Positions 58,620 to 64,000 of a DNA stretch of 64,000 nucleotides are shown here, piece after piece. Where the stretch lies: positions 8,154,500 to 8,218,499 of the forward strand of contig NC_052511.1 in NCBI RefSeq assembly GCF_014356525.2, read 5' to 3'. Made by a program: the position numbers and the translations under genes. Below the pieces are notes generated by a model that was not told where the DNA came from, did no database searches, and worked only from the letters and a program-made list of their open reading frames with translations. Origin of the DNA: Nilaparvata lugens (Eukaryota; Arthropoda; Insecta; Hemiptera; Delphacidae). Each line of letters opens with the position of its first letter. The stretch's first letter is position 1.

Positions 58620-59210
58620 GGTAGATTGGCCCACTACTGCCAGTCATCCCGCTGCCAGTCGTCTGGCCGCCACCGATCGCCCGGCCGCCGCCGGTCGCCC
58701 GGCCGCCACCGATCACCCCGTCGGTCGCCCCACCAGTCGCTCCACCATCGTCACCAATCGCCCCACTATCACCGCCAGTCGTCCCACTATTGCCACCAGT
58801 CATACCACTATCGTCACCAGTCATCCCACCATCGTCACCAGTCGCCCCACTATCGCCGCCAGTCATCCCACCATCGTCACCAGTCGCCCCACTATCGCCG
58901 CCAGTCATCCCACCATCGTCACCAGTCGCCCCACTATCGCCGCCAGTCATCCCACCATCGTCACCAGTCTCCCCCACTATCGCCGCCAGCCGTCCCACTA
59001 TCGCCGCAAGTCGCCCCACTATTGCCACCAGTCGCCCCACTATTGCCACCAGTCGCCCCACTATCGCCACCAGTCGCCCGGCCGCCGCCAGTCGCCCCAC
59101 CACCGGTCGCCCGGCCGCCGCCGGTCGGCCACCGCTGGTCGTCCGGCCGCCACCGGTCGCCCGGCCACCGGTCGCCCCGCCAGTCGCCTCACTGGTCGTC
59201 CGACCGCCAC
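58620..59210. repeat. GC-rich 42-bp (2 x 21) minisatellite, left
   Basis: Alternating 21-base half-units CCCACTATCGCCGCCAGTCA and CCCACCATCGTCACCAGTCG, grading outward and inward into CGGTCGCCCGGCCGCCGCC-type sequence. There is strong C/G strand asymmetry. Long ORFs in all frames follow from the absence of stop words in the repeat. Confidence 0.92.
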
Positions 59211-59309
59211 CAACAGTCGACCTGCTGCGGCTGGCAATTGTCCCGCCGGCTGAGCATGAGACCATGCTCACCAGTATTCAGCATGTCTGTGGCAGGATGG
59301 TAGGGTCAT

Positions 59310-59470
59310 CCACTCAGTGGTCAGTCAGTCACTACCCAGTCACTGATCAGTCTGATCAGTCACTGTTCAGTCACTGATCAGTCACTGTTCAGTCACTGTT
59401 CAGTCACTGATCAGTCTGATCAGTAACTGATCAGTCACTGTTCAGTCACTGATCAGTCACTGTTCAGTCA
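59310..59470. repeat. CAGTCACTGATCAGT short tandem repeat upstream of the cargo promoter
   Basis: About fourteen alternations of CAGTCACTGTT and CAGTCACTGATCAGT, containing the palindrome TGATCA and located 30-190 bases before the TATA box. It could be an upstream regulatory array; function is unknown. Confidence 0.85.
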
Positions 59471-59503
59471 GTGGCACTCCACACTTGGTATGGGTCCAAA
59501 ATG

Positions 59504-59538
59504 TATAAATAGCGGAGCTCAAACTCTCAGACCTCAGT
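59504..59538 (+). promoter_or_regulatory. TATA box and arthropod initiator of the element's gene
   Basis: TATAAAT at 59504-59510 and TCAGT at 59534-59538. The initiator A at 59536 is 32 bases from the TATA start, the canonical arthropod spacing. The first ATG of the cargo ORF is 25 bases further on. Confidence 0.75.
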
Positions 59539-59560
59539 ATACTGATAAACACTGACCAGT

Positions 59561-61386
59561 ATGTATATCAAACAAAGGAACCATAAGCCAACATTGGAGG
59601 AGGTTGCTCCTACCATATTGGAGATTGCTAGGTTGAAGCGTGAAATCAAAAGGAGGCATAAGGAAATCATGCTGGGTAGACGGATTGCAGAAGAGAAACA
59701 TGTGGAACACTTCAAACCTCTAGCTGAGCCACTAGTCAACCTAGTCGAAACCTTCCAACAGATGCCAGTTCAACAACCACAACTACCACCATCAAGAGCA
59801 TCCAAGAAGCGTCCTAGGTATCTGAAGCCTAGAATAAAAATGCGCTCCAGGCATGTGAAGGGCAGGCAGAGACAATCCAAGCCAGAGTTGTTATCTTCAG
59901 AACATCGTCCTTTCTCAGCAGCATCAACACATCACACATATCCTACTCCACCAACAACACCATTTGTTAAAGATGCCACATATACAAGGCGTGGACTTAC
60001 TAGTGCAAGTAAAGCAAAACATAAGCTCCAACTCTCCAGCATTGATGAAGAGTCACCAACATTTGAATCATATGGAACTGGAGAAGTTTCAAGTCCAATG
60101 GCAGGCACCTCAAGAGTTGGACGGCAACTATGGAAAGCAGGAAAGCAGGCATTTGAAGGGGATGAGGGTGAGGAGTATAATATGAGTAGAGGATATGATG
60201 ATAGCAGTGATGAGGAGCTGTCTGGAGATGGACAGGATGATGATAAGAATGTTGAACAATTATTGAATGAAAGTCATGGTACAACAGTTCAGAATATCCT
60301 TGATCAAACTGATCTAGCTGGAAAACAGGTAGCTGATTAAATTAGAGGATCATTGAGCAAGGACAATGACGATTTTGATGACACTTTTGGGCCGAGAGTG
60401 AGAGACAATGCTTACTACCTAGGCAATAAGTATTTAACTTTTGGAGAGAATGGTGATGAAATTGTGCTGACTGACCCTATAGATCAGGAAGAAAAGACCT
60501 TCACAGCTACATTGGGACTTTGTGAGTTGATTTTCAGGAAGAATCCAAATCGTGCATTAGTTGAATCTGCTGACAGACAGGCTTATGGAGAAATATTGAA
60601 CTGGACCAATGTGCATAGACAGAACAATGATCCAAGAGGTGAGATTGTTAACTACAACAAAGCTAAGTATAAGAATACAATCAAACGCCTTTTGGATGAT
60701 AGCAGAGATGGTGGTCAAAGACATTCTGGGAGACAAGTGACTGGGAGAGGATCTATTGCCCCAAGGCGTGATTTTAGTAAGGAGAAAAGTCAGAAGATCT
60801 ATAGAGGAAGAGGTGTTCTGGCAGCTATCAAGGGAGCTGCTGGTACAATAGTTAATAAGGCAATTGACATTCTACCAGTTGAACTTCATATCCCTGGCTA
60901 TCAATACTGTGGACCAGGAACAAAACTTCAGAAGCGATTAGCACAAGGTGATCCAGGAATCAACAAACTTGATCAGGCTTGCAAGGAGCATGATATTGCC
61001 TATTCCAAGAGTGGTGATACAGCAAGCAGAGCAGTAACAGACAGCATCTTGGCAGAGAGAGCCTGGGACAGAGTGAGATCTGATGATGCGGGGGTGTTGG
61101 AAAAGCTGCAGCACTAGCAGTCACCAACATTATGAAGGCTAAGGCAAAATTTGGGGGAGGTATGAAAAGATCACTGAAGGAAGTCAGCAGGGTGGTTGAG
61201 AAGGGGAAGAAACAAAAGATTCAACCATCGAAGAAAAAATCAATGAAAGGAGGTCGAGGTCTTTACTTGAGACATCAGAAACCAAAGGTTGGTACAGGTC
61301 TTTACTTGAGACAGCAGAGATCAAAGGTTTGCCAAGGTCTTTACTTGAGAAAGCAGAGAACAGCAACACCTCAGACATTATATTGA
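59561..61386 (+). pseudogene. DUF8207-like plus parvovirus-type phospholipase A2 protein, decayed
   Basis: One gene read in three open segments. 59561-60340 (259 codons) is basic, with a coiled-coil-like start (LEIARLKREIKRRHKEIMLG, AEPLVNLVETFQQM) and an acidic Ser/Asp-rich end. It stops at a single in-frame TAA (60338-60340). The same frame reopens at once through 61117 with YYLGNKYLTFG, ATLGLCELIFRKNP and ILNWTNVHRQNNDPRG, which I recall from insect DUF8207 proteins. A PLA2 domain follows: calcium loop YCGPGTKL and catalytic DQACKEHDIAY with the His-Asp pair. A frameshift near the G5 run at 61090-61094 moves the frame to 61132-61386, ending in three GLYLR repeats. PLA2 domains of this type act in membrane breach by parvovirus-like particles. 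Two lesions make it non-coding as a whole. A GT donor-like site at CAG|GTAGCT just before the TAA leaves an intron as a weak alternative. Confidence 0.75.
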
Positions 61387-61404
61387 GGTACAATCAAAAT
61401 CATA

Positions 61405-61695
61405 ATGCTTTACAAATATGTATATATATATTGGATACATAGCAGATTAGATTCATTGTGCTGGAATCATCTGTGGAGAATAGACATTTTATTGATCAAC
61501 TGTGTATCTAGAACAATAGAGATAATGGTACTCCTATTCTCAAAGTGGGCCGACTATGGTGAGACAAATTTACCATCAATCTCCCCATTTGATCTGAAAA
61601 TGGTTGAGGATCATGTAGAAGATGAGGAAGAGGAAACTGATATGGAGGAGGACAATGAGGTAGAGGTGGAAGAGGAAGAGGAGGAGGAGGAGGAG

Positions 61696-61745
<50 letters not shown>

Positions 61746-61887
61746 AGAGGAGGAAGAGGAAGAGAAGGAGGAAGAGGAAAAGGAGGATGATGTAGTGGTG
61801 AGAAATACTACTACACCTATACTTTTGACTCGAAGGAGCATCAATTACCTGAAGGAAAGAGGTTGTGAGGTGATTCAACATCAATGA
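61405..61887 (+). CDS. Glu-rich hypothetical ORF in the element
   Basis: 160 codons from the first ATG. A later ATG at 61525 (MVLLFSKWADYGETNLPSIS) is an equally plausible start. The centre (61660-61795) is almost pure glutamate encoded by a GAG/GAA microsatellite, flanked by DLKMVEDHVEDEEEETDMEE and TTPILLTRRSINYLKERGCE. No domain is recognised. Acidic low-complexity proteins occur in many DNA viruses, but function cannot be assigned. It lies 19 bases after the preceding frame and shares the promoter and poly(A) signal. It may be a minor protein or a decayed remnant. Confidence 0.4.
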
Positions 61888-62155
61888 CAGGGTATTGTCT
61901 CTAGCTGAAACAGTGTTCTAGAGGTATCACTGAATATCATCCGAAGACTATCAGACAACATAGAAGACTTGCCAAGGACTAGTGCTGGAAAAGGAGTCTA
62001 CTACCTGGGACATCACCTGCTCGACATGGACCAAGGAGAAACATCATGGATACATCACTTTTCTGCACACTCAATATGATAAACAACTTGGATTTTGGAA
62101 CAGAGATATACCTGCTTGTAGTAAACTTTTCAATGAAATGGATGTTGAATTGATC
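61888..62155 (+). other. Possible decayed coding remnant
   Basis: Short open stretches in two frames (such as GVYYLGHHLLDMDQ, and a 60-codon ORF at 61982-62164) suggest a frame-broken coding remnant before the poly(A) signal. No homology is recognised. Confidence 0.3.
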
Positions 62156-62161
62156 AATAAA
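62156..62161 (+). terminator. Poly(A) signal AATAAA of the element's transcription unit
   Basis: AATAAA lies just before the end of the unique interior. Together with the TATA/initiator at 59504-59538 it defines a single unit of about 2.65 kb on the + strand. Confidence 0.55.
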
Positions 62162-62941
62162 TAGCTAATTGTATTCCAAACTGTTTACTTATTACCTACC
62201 ATCTCCTTAGATATAGTTTAGCTATAAGTATATTCTGAGTGCCACTGACTGCGCTCAGAATGCTCATGCTCAGCCGGCGGGACAATTGCCAGCCGCAGCA
62301 GGTCGACTGTTGGTGGCGGTCGGACGACCGGTGAGGCGACTGGCGGGGCGACTGGTGGCCGGGCGACCGGTGGCGGCCGGACGACCAGCGGTGGCCGACC
62401 GGCGGCGGCCGGGCGACCGGTGGTGGGGCGACCGGCGGCGGCGGGCGACTGGTGGCGATAGTGGGGCGACTGGTGGCAATAGTGGGGCGACTTGCGGCGA
62501 TAGTGGGACGGCTGGCGGCGATAGTGGGGGAGACTGGTGACGATGGTGGGATGACTGGCGGCGATAGTGGGGGTGACTGGTGACGATGGTGGGATGACTG
62601 GCGGCGATAGTGGGGCGACTGGTGACGATGGTGGGATGACTGGTGGTGATAGTGGGGCGACTGGTGACGATGGTGGGATGACTGGTGACGATAGTGGTAT
62701 GACTGGTGGCAATAGTGGGACGACTGGCGGTGATAGTGGGGCGATTGGTGACGATGGTGGAGCGACTGGTGGGGCGACCGACGGGGTGATCAGTGGCGGC
62801 CGGGCGACCGGCGGCGGCCGGGCGATCGGTGGCAGCCGGACAACTGGCAGCGGGATGACTGGCAGTAGTGGGCCAATCTACCCACTACATACAAAAAATA
62901 TATCCTCTGGTTCTGTTGATACTGACCTTTAATACTTACCT

Positions 62942-63013
62942 TTACCGCCTTGGATTCGAGCATAGAACCTCCAACTCAGAAAGCTGACTTGCTAACCACT
63001 ACACCATAGAGGA
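62942..63013 (-). ncRNA. tRNA-like Pol III unit, right TIR
   Basis: Mirror of 58489-58560 with one visible change (TTGG for TTGA at the end of the anticodon stem region). The A box and B box are unchanged. Both copies would be transcribed towards the element interior. Confidence 0.6.
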
Positions 63014-63149
63014 TTTATGTTTAAAGACTTAAATTATATAGAATATGATACTTCTTCCGACTGGCGGCGGCCGGGCGACCGGTGGGGTGACCAGTGGCGG
63101 GTGGGTGACCGGCGGGGGCGACCGGCGGGCAGTTCAAGATCAGTAGGGA

Positions 63150-63392
63150 AATTTTTTTTCCCTTTTTTCCCTTTTTCCCATTTATTCCCAACCTTTTTTC
63201 CCTTTTTTTCCCATTTATTTCCGATTTTTTTTTTTTTTCTAATTTTTTAATTTTTTTTTTTTTTAATTTTTTTTTTTTAATTTTTTAATTTTTTTTTATT
63301 TTTTATTTTTTTTTTTTAATTTTTTTTTTAATTTTTTTTTTTTAATTTTTTTTTTTTTTATTTTTTTATTTTTTTTTAATTTTTTATTTTTT

Positions 63393-63423
<31 letters not shown>

Positions 63424-63440
63424 TTATTTATTTTTTTTTT
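63150..63440. repeat. Long T-rich homopolymer tract, right TIR
   Basis: Nearly 300 bases of T runs with occasional A or C; the left equivalent at 58243-58351 has about 110 bases of A runs. Length here is prone to assembly error. Confidence 0.85.
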
Positions 63441-63449
63441 TGAGGTTAG

Positions 63450-63835
63450 AGTGGTTGACCTGGATGACCTTGAGGTAGGTCTGGTTGACCTAGATGACCT
63501 TGAGGTGGGTGTGGTTGACCTGGATGACCTTGAGGTAGGTGTGGTTGACCTAGATGACCTTGAGGTGGGTGTGGTTGACCTAGATGACCTTGAGGTTAGG
63601 GTGGTTGACCTGGATGACCTTGAGGTAGGTGTGGTTGACCTAGATGACCTTGAGGTGGGTGTGGTTGACCTAGATGACCTTGAGGTTAGGGTGGTTGACC
63701 TGGATGACCTTGAGGTAGGTGTGGTTGACCTAGATGACCTTGAGGTTAGGGTGGTTGACCTAGATGACCTTGAGGTGGGTGTGGTTGACCTAGATGACCT
63801 TGAGGTTAGGGTGGTTGACCTGGATGACCTTGTGG
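63450..63835. repeat. 30-bp minisatellite, right, thirteen units
   Basis: Same unit as in the left TIR, in inverse orientation, three units longer. Variant order is partly conserved between the ends, so the array predates the two ends diverging. Confidence 0.93.
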
Positions 63836-63837
63836 TG

Positions 63838-63877
63838 AAGGGCGACTCTGGTGCACTTGTGCACCAGAGTCGCCCTT
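63838..63877. repeat. Terminal palindrome, right
   Basis: Perfect 19-base arms around TT, the mirror of 57897-57936, 11 bases from the right tip. Confidence 0.95.
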
Positions 63878-63888
63878 TTTATACTACT

Positions 63889-64000
63889 CATCATGGCTGA
63901 TTATGGAGCCTAAATATTTGCATTGAGTAACTATTGGGAGTGGAGTACCTTGCAATTGTATGTGTGCCTGCGCCTGATCATCATTGTCACCAAAGCTGCA
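63889..64000 (-). pseudogene. RTE-like LINE polyprotein, upstream part of the split copy
   Basis: The first six bases (63889-63894) are the right copy of the CATCAT target duplication. On the minus strand the sequence reads LPIVTQCKYLGSIISHD, the block that precedes the GCIDADISSRI motif in this LINE family. The latter is found in the same frame at the left side of the element (57885 and below). It runs off the window edge. Confidence 0.88.

Larger units (their letters stand above)
57886..59260. repeat. Left terminal inverted repeat (1,375 bp)
   Basis: Reverse complement of 62263-63888; similarity ends inward at CCGGCTGAGCATGAG. From the tip inward: an 11-base tip, a 19-bp-arm palindrome (57897-57936), ten 30-bp units (about 57940-58240), an A-rich tract (58243-58351), a GC-rich block (58370-58443), a tRNA-like unit (58489-58560) and a C-rich 42-bp minisatellite (about 58620-59210). 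It is shorter than the right copy, mainly by three 30-bp units and a shorter homopolymer tract. Confidence 0.92.
57886..63888. mobile_element. 6.0-kb Polinton/adintovirus-like non-autonomous element
   Basis: Bounded by inverted termini starting AGTAGTATAAAAAGGGCGAC and by a perfect 6-bp duplication of the target. Terminal inverted repeats are 1,375 bp (left) and 1,626 bp (right); the unique interior is 3.0 kb. Polintons (Mavericks) and adintoviruses make 6-bp duplications through a retroviral-type integrase and have long inverted repeats. Adintovirus-type elements can carry a parvovirus-like PLA2 domain, as the cargo here does. No protein-primed polymerase, integrase, packaging ATPase, protease or capsid gene is visible, so it would depend on another element in trans. 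The assignment is inference; alternatives are a deletion derivative of a larger virus or an undescribed small group. Confidence 0.75.
62263..63888. repeat. Right terminal inverted repeat (1,626 bp)
   Basis: Inverse of 57886-59260 with the same module order. It carries 13 rather than ten 30-bp units and a much longer T-rich tract (63150-63440), including short CCCTTTTT words absent from the left. Scattered single-base differences (for example in the tRNA-like unit) show that the ends are no longer identical. Confidence 0.92.

Noticed and set aside
58539..59377. Long His/Ser/Pro- and Gly/Thr/Asp-rich ORFs on both strands (also 62218-62932)
   Set aside because: Translations of the 42-bp GC-rich minisatellite. 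All frames stay open because the unit lacks stop words.
59561..61386. Endogenous parvovirus (densovirus) integration
   Set aside because: PLA2 is shared with parvovirus VP1, but there is no Rep/NS1 helicase or recognisable capsid. The N-terminal region looks DUF8207-like, and the 6-bp target duplication with kilobase TIRs fits Polinton-type integration better.

Overview
This window looks like an AT-rich insect nuclear genome. A plant-sap-feeding hemipteran such as a planthopper is my guess from repeat style only. It has large introns full of small foldback elements, degenerate LINEs with short microsatellite tails, (GA)n tracts and a CCTAA telomere-like stretch. Only two things look like genes with a job: a host cell-surface receptor gene split into ten visible exons, and the cargo of a mobile element near the right end.

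From 3.3 to 51.8 kb, all on the + strand, ten exons join in frame with consensus splice sites (exon ends 3309-3526, 12595-12706, 34717-34861, 36519-36587, 38360-38583, 40590-40913, 45282-45551, 48144-48299, 49634-49828, 51603-51784). They encode about 630 residues: four immunoglobulin domains, two fibronectin type III domains and the start of a third. This is the ectodomain order of the DCC/neogenin/frazzled/protogenin family of netrin-type guidance receptors. The signal-peptide exon and the exons for the remaining FN3, transmembrane and cytoplasmic parts are not in the window. Introns reach about 22 kb.

The introns hold at least six LINE relics: a CR1/Jockey-like copy at 16.85-20.33 kb, and pieces at 41.0, 43.9, 44.7, 51.2 and 57.4 kb. 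They also hold several families of 150-800 bp foldback/MITE elements, some nested, Helitron-like repeats, segmental and tandem duplications, and minisatellites. Several exons have degraded copies of their own borders in the neighbouring intron.

The most striking object is a 6,003-bp element at 57886-63888. It is flanked by a perfect 6-bp target duplication (CATCAT), and removing the element plus one copy restores the reading frame of an RTE-like LINE. Its terminal inverted repeats are 1,375 and 1,626 bp. They are built as an ordered composite: short tip, 19-bp-arm palindrome, 30-bp minisatellite, long A/T tract, GC-rich block, tRNA-like Pol III unit, 42-bp GC-rich minisatellite. Inside is one apparent transcription unit: a TATA box and initiator, a decayed gene resembling insect DUF8207 plus parvovirus-type phospholipase A2 proteins, a Glu-rich ORF and a poly(A) signal. 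The 6-bp duplication, the long inverted repeats and the PLA2 cargo point to a non-autonomous relative of Polintons/adintoviruses. No polymerase, integrase, ATPase or capsid gene is visible.
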